DNA of 64,000 bases from Nocardia ninae NBRC 108245 (GTDB lineage: Bacteria; Actinomycetota; Actinomycetes; Mycobacteriales; Mycobacteriaceae): positions 1 to 64,000 of the forward strand of contig NZ_BJXA01000042.1 in the NCBI RefSeq assembly GCF_007990755.1, in the 5' to 3' direction. The stretch's first letter is position 1. Each line of letters begins with the position of its first letter. A program made the translations under genes and the position numbers. The notes under the pieces are model-generated. The model worked only from the letters and a program-made list of their open reading frames with translations. It did not search any database and was not told the DNA's origin. Below are positions 8,724 through 19,154 of this stretch, in pieces.

Positions 8724-9992
8724 ATGTCGCAGTTGCTCGTCGAATACCCCCTGACCCATCCGCATGGCCGTGATGCCCCGCTGGCGCGCGGCGCCGACGG
8801 GGTGCTGCGGTACGGCAACCTGACCCCGGCACTCACCGAGCTACTCGACCTGCAGGTGCACGCGTTCTCCACGCGGGAGGCCGTGGTCGAGGTCGGTGGC
8901 CCGCGGCTCACCTACCGGGAGTTGTGGCACTCCGCCTCGCGCATTGCGGGCGGGTTACAAGAGCACGGCATCGGTTACGGCGACCGGGTCGCGGTGCACA
9001 TGCCCGCGGGCGTGCGCTGGGTGCAGGCGTTTCTCGGCGCGCTGCTCAGCGGCGCGGTACCGGTGCTGGTGCACGACGGCTTACCCGACGCGGTGGCCGA
9101 GCGGGTGATCGCCGACAGCAGTGCGGATTTCGTGCTCGGCCGCGAGATCGCGCGCGGCGCGGAACTGCCCGACGGCGCCGCGTTCATCGATGACGGTGCG
9201 GCACTGGGAGATCTGGCGCTGCTCAGCTACACCAGCGGCACCCCGCGCTGCTCGACCACCGCGCCCAAGGGCGTGGAGCTGACCAACGAAAACCTGCTGT
9301 CGGCAATACGTTCGGTGGTCGCCGCGCTCGACCTGCCGACCGACGGCCTGCGCAACCTGGTGCTGCTGCCGCTCGCCCATGCCAGCGGCTGCGTGGACCA
9401 ACTCTTACCGACCTTCGCGGTCGGTGGCACCGTGGTGCTGGCGCGCGATACCCGCGGGCTCGCGGAAGCCATTGTGGCCGAACGGATCGACATGGTGTCG
9501 GCAACGCCGCGGATCTTCGCGGGCCTGCTGCCCGAGCTCGCCGCGTTGCGCGCGGACGGCATGCACACCGAGGGCATCGCCAGGATCAGCAAGGCGGGCC
9601 ATCGGGGCGAGCGGGCCGTGACGCCCGCTACCCCAGCCGATTTGGCCGTGGAACTGCGCGAGATGTTCCCGGTCGCCCGGCAATGGTCGATCTGGGGCGC
9701 CACCGAGACCAGCGGCATCGGCCTGGCCGTCGACGACGCGGCGGAGTCGGCCACCGACGCCGACACGGTGCTCGGATTCCCGTTCGGCGGTACCGAACTG
9801 GCGCTGTGGGGACCGCAGGCGCAGGCGGGCCACGGCGAACTGCTGTGCCGCGGCCCGAACGTCTGCCCGCGCTACTGGAACGACCCGACGACCACCGCGG
9901 CTCGCTTCACCGGTACCTGGTTCCACACCGGCGATCAGGTCACCATCGATACCGACGGCCTGGTGCGCCGCGACCTGGCTCAGGCCGAATAG
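8724..9992 (+). CDS. AMP-dependent acyl-CoA synthetase-like protein, C-terminal domain missing
   Basis: 422 residues that match the large N-terminal domain of adenylate-forming acyl-CoA ligases: a YTSGT phosphate-binding motif near residue 172, WGATETSG near residue 328, and TGDQVTID near the C-terminus. The roughly 100-residue C-terminal lid, with its hinge and catalytic Lys, is absent: the frame stops soon after the TGD motif. The phosphate loop is also unusual, YTSGT being followed by PRCSTTAPKGV instead of TGxPKGV. The stop is seven bases from the convergent phosphatase gene, so the truncation looks like a deletion at the junction. It may be inactive or act only in the first half-reaction. 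SD-like GGAGG precedes the ATG. Confidence 0.8.
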   Translation: MSQLLVEYPLTHPHGRDAPLARGADGVLRYGNLTPALTELLDLQVHAFSTREAVVEVGGPRLTYRELWHSASRIAGGLQEHGIGYGDRVAVHMPAGVRWVQAFLGALLSGAVPVLVHDGLPDAVAERVIADSSADFVLGREIARGAELPDGAAFIDDGAALGDLALLSYTSGTPRCSTTAPKGVELTNENLLSAIRSVVAALDLPTDGLRNLVLLPLAHASGCVDQLLPTFAVGGTVVLARDTRGLAEAIVAERIDMVSATPRIFAGLLPELAALRADGMHTEGIARISKAGHRGERAVTPATPADLAVELREMFPVARQWSIWGATETSGIGLAVDDAAESATDADTVLGFPFGGTELALWGPQAQAGHGELLCRGPNVCPRYWNDPTTTAARFTGTWFHTGDQVTIDTDGLVRRDLAQAE

Positions 9993-9999
9993 TCCTGCG

Positions 10000-10746
10000 T
10001 CACTCCAACATCCGCTCGCGCAGCCGTGCGCGCAGCTCCGGGGTGATCCCGGCGGCCGTCAGGTAGGAGTCCACATCGCCGTGCAACTCGTGCATGGATG
10101 CGGTAGCGGTGCTGAGATATTCCTCGCGCACGCCCAGCAGATCCACCGAGAGTTCTTCACCGCCGAGCAGTTTCGTCGTCATCATGGCGCGCAAGGCGGG
10201 GATGGCGCCGTTGCTCAGCAGGAAGTCGGCCTCGACGTCGGTCTCGGTCACGCCGACCGCGCGCAGCAGCGTGGCGACGGCCCAGCCGGTGCGGTCCTTG
10301 CCGGCCGCGCAGTGCACCAGCACCGCACCCTCGCCGCGCGCGATCGACTCGGCCAGCGCGGTGATCGCCGCATGGGCCTCGGGCAGCGCCGGGAACATCC
10401 GGTAGACCTCGAGCATGTGCGCGAACGCGCCCTGGGCGTCGGTGTGGTGCGGCGGCGCCTCGGCCATCCTGGCGTCGAACGGCGTCACGTTCAGCCGGAC
10501 GCCCTCGGGCAGCCGGTCGCTGCCGATGTGGCCGATCTCGCGTTCGCCGCGCAGGTCGTGCACGTCGCTGACGCGCAGTTCGCGCAGGGTGGCCACCCCG
10601 GCGTCGTCGAGGCCGGTCAGTTGGGCCGAGCGCAGCAGCACGCCGGGACGGACCTTCGCGCCGTCGTCGGTGCGCAGCCCGCCCAGATCGCGGAAGTTGA
10701 AGGTGCCGGAGATGAAGTACTGGTCGGCTGGCGGCGAGAGAGTCAC
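10000..10746 (-). CDS. ptpB: PtpB-like tyrosine/dual-specificity protein phosphatase
   Basis: 248 residues. The N-terminus has the FNFRDLGGLRTDDG segment of the family (FRDV/FRDLGG) and the catalytic P-loop is HCAAGKDRTG around residue 150, supplying the nucleophilic Cys and Arg. The C-terminal part (EEYLSTATASMHELHG, then YLTAAGITPELRARLRERM) matches Mycobacterium tuberculosis PtpB, which also has an EYL...YL.DAGI ending. Members dephosphorylate phosphotyrosine and sometimes phosphoinositides. It converges on the truncated acyl-CoA ligase gene; no operon partner is evident. Confidence 0.87.
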   Translation of the reverse strand: MTLSPPADQYFISGTFNFRDLGGLRTDDGAKVRPGVLLRSAQLTGLDDAGVATLRELRVSDVHDLRGEREIGHIGSDRLPEGVRLNVTPFDARMAEAPPHHTDAQGAFAHMLEVYRMFPALPEAHAAITALAESIARGEGAVLVHCAAGKDRTGWAVATLLRAVGVTETDVEADFLLSNGAIPALRAMMTTKLLGGEELSVDLLGVREEYLSTATASMHELHGDVDSYLTAAGITPELRARLRERMLE

Positions 10747-11186
10747 CGACTCAGGCTATCCGGCCGCGGGCGTCGCGCGGGTGTCGTTTCCGGATCGGAC
10801 TCGACACCGCCAGATGACCGTTTTGCGTGCTTCACCTGTGTGATCGGCCACAGGATTCGGGGCACCTCGGTACGCGCCCGTACAGTGGACAACGGTCTGC
10901 TTATCAGCCGGGCAGGGCTGAGAGTGACCCCGAGAGAGGGAAATCCGGGCAGGGCTCGATGGCACCCCGACCATTCCGTTTGGGTAACAAAACATTCTTG
11001 CGGTCTGGAAATACCCATTGAACCTGTTCTCAAACCCCGAAAACCCTCTACCATTGATGAACGTTGGACCGGGCAGCCTGGGATTACCAGCGGAGTGCCC
11101 GCCATGTTCGACGAGTCGCGCCGACGAGGGTGCGCGAGATCTTTTCGCCGAGGGAGTCGTCGTTGAGCGTACGAGGAGACACCGCA
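10747..11186. other. Intergenic region without a convincing gene
   Basis: About 440 bp between the divergent phosphatase gene and the TetR-like gene. It is less GC-rich than its surroundings in the part near 10980-11060. I see no credible reading frame and no remnant of a helix-turn-helix that would complete the downstream TetR-like protein. A CTGAGAG and a GAACCTG near 10918 and 11018 recall parts of a TPP riboswitch, but the remaining conserved segments are missing. Confidence 0.5.
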
Positions 11187-11642
11187 GTGGTTCGGCTACG
11201 GCCGACCATCTGCGAGGCCGTCGAGAAGGCGGCCGCGTCACTGGATCACGGAGGAGTGCGCGCGCTACGGGTGCTACTGCACGCCGGTGTGAGCGCGTAC
11301 TGGCCATTGGTGAAGGCCGCCCCATCCAAGCAGGTGCAGGCCTACGAGGCCACGGTGCAGACCCTGCGTCAGCGCTGGGAGGCGCAGACCGATTGCCTGG
11401 CCGACCCCACCGCGTCCGCGGTCTATCGGGAGATGGACACCGAGGTCGCCGCCTTCTTGCAGCTGTGTGCCGACCGATCGGGTGTGCAGTGGCTCGAACC
11501 GGTGGAGGCCATCGCGACCTACGCGGTCTCGGTGCTGCAAGGCACCGTGTTGCGCTGGCTCGCCGATTGCAACGACGAAACTATGCTGGTGGTCCTCGAC
11601 GATCTGGTGAGCAGCCTGGCCACCCGCGCCGCCGAGGTCTAG
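11187..11642 (+). CDS. TetR C-terminal-like protein lacking the DNA-binding domain
   Basis: 151 residues, all-helical, resembling the ligand/dimerisation half of TetR-type regulators (ALRVLLHAGVSAYWPLVK, then YEATVQTLRQRWE, ending VLDDLVSSLATRAAEV). The roughly 45-residue N-terminal helix-turn-helix is not present. The GTG at 11187 is chosen because GAGGAG lies about eight bases upstream; the frame is open further upstream but that extension does not look like a helix-turn-helix. It may be a decayed regulator or a non-DNA-binding partner. No operon partner is apparent. Confidence 0.6.
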   Translation: MVRLRPTICEAVEKAAASLDHGGVRALRVLLHAGVSAYWPLVKAAPSKQVQAYEATVQTLRQRWEAQTDCLADPTASAVYREMDTEVAAFLQLCADRSGVQWLEPVEAIATYAVSVLQGTVLRWLADCNDETMLVVLDDLVSSLATRAAEV

Positions 11643-11726
11643 TCGCCGCCGGGCGTGCGGTGACCTCGGAAAATGGGTTACCGCAAGTACTGGACGTTTG
11701 ACCAGTTTGATGGTTGAGTTGATGGG

Positions 11727-12905
11727 GTGACGGACACGTCCCCCATCGCGGGGCTGCACGCGGCCACCGCCGAACTCGACCCGCCGCTGGCCGCCCTGGA
11801 CCTGACCGCCTTGCGCGCGAACGCCGCCGACCTGGTGCGCCGCGCGAACGGTGTGCCGATCCGGGTCGCCAGCAAATCCGTGCGCTGTCGCGCCGTCCTC
11901 GAAGAAGTGCTCGGCGGTGAGCTCACCGCCTCGGGTGGCTTTGCAGGCCTGATGAGCTACTCGTTGCCCGAGGCCATCTGGCTGGCCCGGCGCGGCGCCC
12001 GCGACATCCTGCTCGGCTACCCGACCGTCGACCGGGCCGCGCTGGCCGAACTCGCCGCCGACGAGACGCTGCGCCGCTCGATCACCCTGATGATCGACGA
12101 TGTCGCCCAGCTCGACCTCATCCGCGCCGCCCTCGGAACCGACCTGGTGCACCCACGGGTGTGCCTCGATGTCGACGCCTCCCTTCGGATCGGCCCGATC
12201 CACCTCGGGGTCCGCCGTTCGCCGATCCGCACTCCCGAGCAGGCCGCCGCCCTCGCCGCGGCCGCGTTGCGCCGCGGGTTCGAGGTGGTCGGCGTGATGA
12301 CCTACGAGGCGCAGATCGCCGGCATGCCCGACAGCAATGTCGCACTGCGCCTGATGAAGCGGGCCTCTGCCGCGGAAATCACCAAGCGCCGCAAGCGGGT
12401 ACTCGACGCGGTGCGTTCGGTGACCGGCAAGCTGGAGATCGTCAACAGCGGCGGCAGCGGGTCGATCGAGGTCAGCATCGCCGATCCGGATGTCACCGAG
12501 GTGACCGCGGGTTCCGGACTCTATGTGCCGACGCTGTTCGACCACTACCGGTCCTTCACCCCGAGGCCCGCACTGTTTTTCGCCACCTCGGTGCTGCGTC
12601 GGCCGACCCCTTCCATCGCAACGGTTTTCGCGGGCGGCTACATCGCGTCCGGCCCGACCGGTGCGTCGCGCGTACCGATGCCGGTGTGGCCCAGCGGTTT
12701 ACGACTGATCGGCACCGAAGGTGCGGGCGAGGTGCAGACCCCGTTGACCGGTGCGGCGGAGCTGCGCATCGGCGACCGGGTGTGGTTCCGCCATGCCAAG
12801 GCGGGCGAACTGTGCGAGCGCTTCGACAAGGTGCACCTGGTCGACTCGGACGGCACCAGGACCACCGTCCCCACTTATCGCGGCGAAGGCAACTGTTTCG
12901 GCTGA
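11727..12905 (+). CDS. Alanine racemase-fold PLP enzyme (amino acid deaminase/aldolase)
   Basis: 392 residues with the N-terminal alanine-racemase TIM barrel. LTALRANAADLVRRANG is followed by IRVASKSVRC, in which the Lys is the expected PLP Schiff-base residue, and the C-terminal beta domain contains FFATSVLRRPTPSIATVFAGG. This arrangement matches the D-threonine aldolase / D-serine dehydratase-like group of actinobacteria, which act on beta-hydroxy D-amino acids; the exact substrate is unknown. GTG start at 11727. Convergent with the downstream nuclease-helicase gene, from which it is separated by one base. Confidence 0.82.
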   Translation: MTDTSPIAGLHAATAELDPPLAALDLTALRANAADLVRRANGVPIRVASKSVRCRAVLEEVLGGELTASGGFAGLMSYSLPEAIWLARRGARDILLGYPTVDRAALAELAADETLRRSITLMIDDVAQLDLIRAALGTDLVHPRVCLDVDASLRIGPIHLGVRRSPIRTPEQAAALAAAALRRGFEVVGVMTYEAQIAGMPDSNVALRLMKRASAAEITKRRKRVLDAVRSVTGKLEIVNSGGSGSIEVSIADPDVTEVTAGSGLYVPTLFDHYRSFTPRPALFFATSVLRRPTPSIATVFAGGYIASGPTGASRVPMPVWPSGLRLIGTEGAGEVQTPLTGAAELRIGDRVWFRHAKAGELCERFDKVHLVDSDGTRTTVPTYRGEGNCFG

Positions 12906-12906
12906 G

Positions 12907-15900
12907 TCAGAGCCGCAAGAACCCGGCCAGCTCGGGCATCTCATCCGGACTGGCGGGCAGGTACTCGCTCAGCAGCGGTGAGCGGATGATGATCGCCTTC
13001 CACATCGCGCGGCACAGCGCGGCGTGAATCAGCGCGCGCGACAACAGGAATGGCATTCCGTAGGGCGCGTCGGCCGGGCTGGACGTGGTCATCGAGAGCA
13101 GGACCACGGCGGCCTCCCGGCCGCGGAATCGGTCCGGGGTGCCGACCAGCACGTCCTCGATCCTGGCCCGGGCGAGCAGCGTTCGGATCCGCCCGACCTG
13201 CGCCGCGTACGGCGCGACCACGAAGATGTCGTGCGGATGCAGCCGCCGGGTCATCGCCCCGATGGTCCAGTTCATCGCGAGCAGCGCGCGTACCCGGCGC
13301 ACCACCTCGCGAGCCTCGGCCGCGGACTCGGTGGCGTTGCCGTGATGGGGCACCAGCACGGTGCTCACGCCGGGCGACTCGCCGTCGAGTTCCCTTGCCA
13401 GCGTGACGGTTTCGTTGGCCCGCAGCCGTCCGTCGTAGTACAGCCGGGAGATCGGGTCGCACACCTGCGGATGCATCCGCCAGGTGCGATCCAGGAAGTA
13501 GCCGCGCTCGCCGGGTAGCGTGTGCCGCCCCTCGGCGAGCCAGCCGAGCACCGATTCGCCGACCGGTTCCGGGTGGGCGCTGTGCGTGGCGGGCGGCACC
13601 GGATCGCCGAGCAGCAACAGGTTTCGCGCGCTGACCCCGACCGCGACGGCGTCGGCCAACGGGAACCGGCCCGCGTCGGCGATCACCAGCAGATCGAGCC
13701 CCGCCCTCGGCACCATCGCCTCGTTCGCGAAATCCGTTGGCGTACCGCCGAGTACGCAGCCGCTGATGGCGTTGTCCAGGAAACGCGCGTACCGAGAGGC
13801 GTCGATGACCACCCATTCCGGCGCCACCGATTCGACGTCCTTCTTGGCGACCAGCTCCGGCAGCACCCCGACCCGCACGACCGCGTCCAGCAGGTTCTCC
13901 ACGGTCGAATGGGTCTGCCCCACAATGCCGATCCGCCATTTGTGCCGGGTGACCAGACGCTCGAGCACCCGGGCGGCGGTGGAGGTCTTGCCGGTGCCCG
14001 ACGGGCCCTGCACGGCGAGGTAGGAGTGGTCGAGTTCGCGCATCGCGGCGGTGATCGCCGCGGCATGGTCGCCGTGCACCTCGGGCAACGCGGCGCCGCC
14101 GCGTAGCCGGGGCGGGCGGCGGGCGAGCAGGTCGAACACGGCGCCCTCGGGGATCTCCGGGAGCGCGACGAGCAGCTGCTGGGCGGCGAATTCGACCGCG
14201 GTCTCGGCGTTCCAGTCCCACGCGGGTAGGCCGGGTGCGATCGCGGTGGGTAGTTCGTCGTAGGGTTCGCAGCCGTCCGGCAGCAGCTCTTCGAGCCGGA
14301 CCGCGTCGTCGAATTCGGCGTCCACTGAGCAGCCGAGCACGGTGGCGACGGCGGTGGCGCGGCGTCCGACGGCGGTGACCATGCCCGCGGCCGCGGGTCG
14401 GTCGTAGAAGGTGTAGACGGTGGTGCCCGGCGTCAGCACGGTGGCCGGTCCGGGGCCGCCCGCGCTCCAGCTCGAACCGATCCGGCCGGTGAGTGTGAGG
14501 TAGCGCCGCATGGTCGGGCGGTCCGGGCTGCGATGCCACTTGGTGTCGACGGTGCCCCATTCGGCGACCAACACCCCTGGGGCGTCGGCCCATTCGTCGA
14601 CCGGGTGGCTGAGCCGATCGACGTGCGCCCACCACAGTGGCTGCCGTTCGCGCCGGTGATAACCGAGCGCCGCGGCCATCATCGCGGCGACGTGGCGCGG
14701 TTCGTCCTGTGCCGCGGCGTATTCGGCGAGCGCCGCCTCGAACGAGGAGGGCCGCGAGGGCGGGATGGGCTCTAGCCCGTCGGGACCGGCCACCTGACAC
14801 CAGGATCCGGTCCGCTCCAGCGTCACCGCCTGCGGGTCGATGCGCTGTTCGGCGGCTTGATCCAGCAGCCAGTCCCGTAGGCGCAGCACGGTCAGGCAAT
14901 CCCGTTCGGCGTCGGCCGAATGCGCCGCGCCGGGCAACAATCGCGCCAGCCTGCTCAGCCGGTAGGAGCGTTCCCCGATGATCAGCGCGTTGCGCACGAT
15001 CGGATACAGGTCGACCAGCACGCCGTCGCACAGCAACTCGTCCACGATCTCTTCGCCGACGCCGGTGCTGCCGGTGCAGTGCAGCAGCGCGGTGCGTACC
15101 GCAGCGGTGTAGTGGTAGACGTGCATGTCCGGATACATCCGCCGCCGCTGCGCGAGATAGTCGAGCACCTCTTCCAGCGCGCGCCGCTGCCCAGCCGCCT
15201 CGCTGCCCGGTTCGCCGTCGACGCCGAACGGTCCGCGGAAGGTCAGGTGCACGGTGCCCGGACCGCCGACGTCGACGGCCAGCGGGGTACGCCCGCCGCC
15301 GACGACGGTCAGCGAGAGGTCACCGGCGGAGGGCGGCGGGAGTGCGCCGAGTGCGATCGGGTCGACCAGGCTGTGCGTCGGCTGCCCGGAATCCTCCCGG
15401 CGCAGCTGGATCTCGGCCTGGCGGCGCAGTGCGGTGAAGGTCCGCGGTGGCACGCCGCGCACCGTGCTCTCGGTGCCGACCAGCCGGTCGATGGTGCTCA
15501 CGCCCGCCTCGCGGAGTCGAGCCCGCGTGGTGGTCGGCATACCGGCGACGAGGAGCAGATCGCGTGCGGCCGCCGCGGCCGTCGTGCAGGTTTCGCAGCG
15601 CCCGCAGGCCAGATAGCGCGGATCACCCCACTGCGCGGGTAGCAGCTCGCTCAGTTTTTCGTCGAGGATGCGTTCGACTCGGCGCCTGCGCGCGCGATAG
15701 ACCGGGATCAGATCGCTCAACGCATATGCGCTGTTGTCCTCGCCGAGATGCAGCCGGACCAGCGGGCCGGTCAACGATCCGCTGTGGTCCACCGCGTCGG
15801 CGCAGGCGGCGAGTTCCAGTGCGGTGCCGACGCGGTCGGCCTTGCTGTGCGCGGTGCCGTGCACGGTGTAGCGCACCCGATGACCGGCGCGCACCAGGAA

Positions 15901-16278
15901 ATCGCAGGAACAGTCGAAGGTTCCGTCGAAGAAGGTGGCGCCGTGGATCACGTGCACGCCCGCCCGCAGCGCCGCGATGGTCTCGGCATGCGCGGCCGTC
16001 AGCGCCGCGATCAGCGTCTTGCCGCTGTCCGATTTGTGCTGCGGGCGTTGGATCTCCACCATCGAGCTGCCGAAGCGGTCGCGGAAGTCGCTGAGCCTGC
16101 GATCGCGCGAGTCGTCGAACCAGGTGCGCGGCTGGGGCGCCCATTCCGCGGTGGTCGCCGGATCGGCCGCGACGGTTCCCAGTTCGGTATCGAGGGCGCG
16201 AAGCAGCGCGAACTCACAGCGCGCCGCGCGCACGAGGTCGACGGCGGAGCAGACGACACGATCACCGAACACGAACAA
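12907..16278 (-). CDS. RecB-like nuclease / SF1 helicase fusion (Rv1251c-type), catalytic motifs degenerate
   Basis: 1123 residues from a TTG preceded by AGGAGG at seven to eight bases. The N-terminal part resembles TM0106-family RecB nucleases, including a Cys cluster (LACGRCETC) and a SLVDP-type domain. The C-terminal third is a Dna2/Upf1-like SF1 helicase: Walker A GPSGTGKTS near residue 758, RTWRMHP, and TPDRFRGREAAVVLLSM. Several catalytic residues normal for the family appear lost: Walker B reads VIADAGRF where VIDEAGQ is expected, motif III reads GDPVPP instead of GDPQQ, and the nuclease D-T-K position reads G-T-A. DNA repair role is the family inference; this copy may be a pseudoenzyme. 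It lies beside deaD, as in mycobacteria. Confidence 0.82.
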   Translation of the reverse strand: MFVFGDRVVCSAVDLVRAARCEFALLRALDTELGTVAADPATTAEWAPQPRTWFDDSRDRRLSDFRDRFGSSMVEIQRPQHKSDSGKTLIAALTAAHAETIAALRAGVHVIHGATFFDGTFDCSCDFLVRAGHRVRYTVHGTAHSKADRVGTALELAACADAVDHSGSLTGPLVRLHLGEDNSAYALSDLIPVYRARRRRVERILDEKLSELLPAQWGDPRYLACGRCETCTTAAAAARDLLLVAGMPTTTRARLREAGVSTIDRLVGTESTVRGVPPRTFTALRRQAEIQLRREDSGQPTHSLVDPIALGALPPPSAGDLSLTVVGGGRTPLAVDVGGPGTVHLTFRGPFGVDGEPGSEAAGQRRALEEVLDYLAQRRRMYPDMHVYHYTAAVRTALLHCTGSTGVGEEIVDELLCDGVLVDLYPIVRNALIIGERSYRLSRLARLLPGAAHSADAERDCLTVLRLRDWLLDQAAEQRIDPQAVTLERTGSWCQVAGPDGLEPIPPSRPSSFEAALAEYAAAQDEPRHVAAMMAAALGYHRRERQPLWWAHVDRLSHPVDEWADAPGVLVAEWGTVDTKWHRSPDRPTMRRYLTLTGRIGSSWSAGGPGPATVLTPGTTVYTFYDRPAAAGMVTAVGRRATAVATVLGCSVDAEFDDAVRLEELLPDGCEPYDELPTAIAPGLPAWDWNAETAVEFAAQQLLVALPEIPEGAVFDLLARRPPRLRGGAALPEVHGDHAAAITAAMRELDHSYLAVQGPSGTGKTSTAARVLERLVTRHKWRIGIVGQTHSTVENLLDAVVRVGVLPELVAKKDVESVAPEWVVIDASRYARFLDNAISGCVLGGTPTDFANEAMVPRAGLDLLVIADAGRFPLADAVAVGVSARNLLLLGDPVPPATHSAHPEPVGESVLGWLAEGRHTLPGERGYFLDRTWRMHPQVCDPISRLYYDGRLRANETVTLARELDGESPGVSTVLVPHHGNATESAAEAREVVRRVRALLAMNWTIGAMTRRLHPHDIFVVAPYAAQVGRIRTLLARARIEDVLVGTPDRFRGREAAVVLLSMTTSSPADAPYGMPFLLSRALIHAALCRAMWKAIIIRSPLLSEYLPASPDEMPELAGFLRL

Positions 16279-16531
16279 ACGCGGCCCTCCTGTGTCTTGC
16301 GGGACACCCGCACCCGATTCGTGACGACGAACGGGCTGCGCGATTGTCGCCCATCGACACCTCGGGCCGCTGCGGGACATCCGCACCCGGCCGGCATCGA
16401 TGAGCGGGCAGCGCCATTGTCGCTCATCACGTCTCGAGTTTTCGCGGGACACCCGCTGCCGTCAGCACTAATTACGTACCGGACGGCAACACTCTAGCTA
16501 GCGAGGCTGACCTCGCCGTACTCTCCCCGGC

Positions 16532-18322
<1,791 letters not shown>

Positions 18323-18631
18323 TGACCAGGAGTTTACTGGGTTCTGATCCTGCGGGTTACGTCGCCATCCTGGTCAGGCCGATATCACCTGGCTGGAGTG
18401 GATTAGCGGCTCCCGGACCATCCGGGGTTGTCTGTAGGGTTCCCGCGGAAATTCGTAGAGATTACGTAGAGTCCGCACGCATCCGTGGCCTCTGCGCCGT
18501 AGGCACCTCTTGGCCTGAGCAGCCACGATGGACCCCGTCCTGTAGCGGCTCTACATGCTCGGAGGCAGTTGTCGTCCTAAGAATGGGCTGAGGTCTTCAC
18601 GAACGCCCTAGGGAGCTTCGAGCGGCCCCAC

Positions 18632-18667
18632 CGGCGTGTCTAAAGCACGACACGCCGACGAGTTTTT
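18632..18667 (+). terminator. Rho-independent terminator without an obvious upstream gene
   Basis: A perfect 9-bp stem (CGGCGTGTC / GACACGCCG) with an 8-base loop, followed after five bases by five T residues on the plus strand. No plus-strand gene lies upstream between deaD and this point, so it may end an unannotated RNA or be left over from a gene cut by integration. Confidence 0.65.
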
Positions 18668-18731
18668 GAGTCCAGCTACCGAGTCGTTAAGCCGCGAAAG
18701 TTGTGGAGATCACAGGCAACGGCCCCACGAG

Positions 18732-18764
18732 AAGGCCCCCGGAGTCCGCTCCGGGGGCCTTTCC
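18732..18764 (-). terminator. Bidirectional terminator hairpin
   Basis: A 13-bp perfect stem (AAGGCCCCCGGAG / CTCCGGGGGCCTT) with a four-base loop, flanked by A residues on one side and T residues on the other, so it can work on both strands. It lies 12 bases beyond the stop of the leftward resolvase-like gene. Confidence 0.8.
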
Positions 18765-18775
18765 GACTTCGGCGT

Positions 18776-19054
18776 TCAGTGCCGGTGAACTAGAAACTCG
18801 GTCTGCACGCCGAGTTCGGTCAGGCCGTCCAGAATGAACACTGCCTCATCGGTGTCACGGGCGACCCGGTCGAACTCCACGAACCGGATTGTGTCTCCGG
18901 GCTGCACTCGCTCAATCAGCTGCGCCCAGTCTTCGCGCGGGTCGTCTTCGGTGTAGGCGTCGTGGAAGACGTGGTCGCAACCGGAACGCCGGAGGGAGAC
19001 CACTTCGACAGTGAGGTCCCAGGGATGAGCGGCGCGGGCGTAGCCGTAGATCAT
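18776..19054 (-). CDS. Serine-recombinase N-terminal-like protein without catalytic serine
   Basis: 92 residues with the fold pattern of the resolvase/invertase catalytic domain: MIYGYARAAH at the N-terminus, GCDHVFHDAYTEDDPREDW in the middle, PGDTIRFVEFDRVARD and a final helix GLTELGVQTEFL. In active enzymes the first motif reads YARVST with the Ser as nucleophile; here it reads YARAAH, so strand cleavage is not expected. The DNA-binding C-terminal domain is also absent. Probably a regulatory or structural derivative. Last gene of a leftward set after the XRE regulator and TrmO-like genes. Confidence 0.65.
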   Translation of the reverse strand: MIYGYARAAHPWDLTVEVVSLRRSGCDHVFHDAYTEDDPREDWAQLIERVQPGDTIRFVEFDRVARDTDEAVFILDGLTELGVQTEFLVHRH

Positions 19055-19154
19055 GCACTCAGGGTATCTACAGCGGCAACCGGATAGGATCACTTGTGCG
19101 CGCAGAGCCGTTGTCACCCTGTGACCCGCATAGGCGGCTCTGCCCAACGGGCCG

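Larger units (their letters stand above)
18323..18775. other. Intergenic junction between chromosome and accessory segment
   Basis: About 450 bp without a convincing gene. GC drops here compared with the preceding 18 kb. It holds two strong hairpins (listed separately). It is one of the candidate places for the left attachment site, but I find no tRNA or tmRNA gene here and the partner site is not in the window, so no core sequence can be named. Confidence 0.5.

Noticed and set aside
10917-11030. CTGAGAG and GAACCTG spaced as in a TPP riboswitch upstream of the TetR-like gene
   Set aside because: The remaining conserved elements are missing, and no thiamine gene is nearby.
18776-19054. Resolvase-like gene as the phage integrase
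   Set aside because: Only 92 residues, no catalytic Ser and no DNA-binding domain; the real integrase should lie beyond 64 kb.
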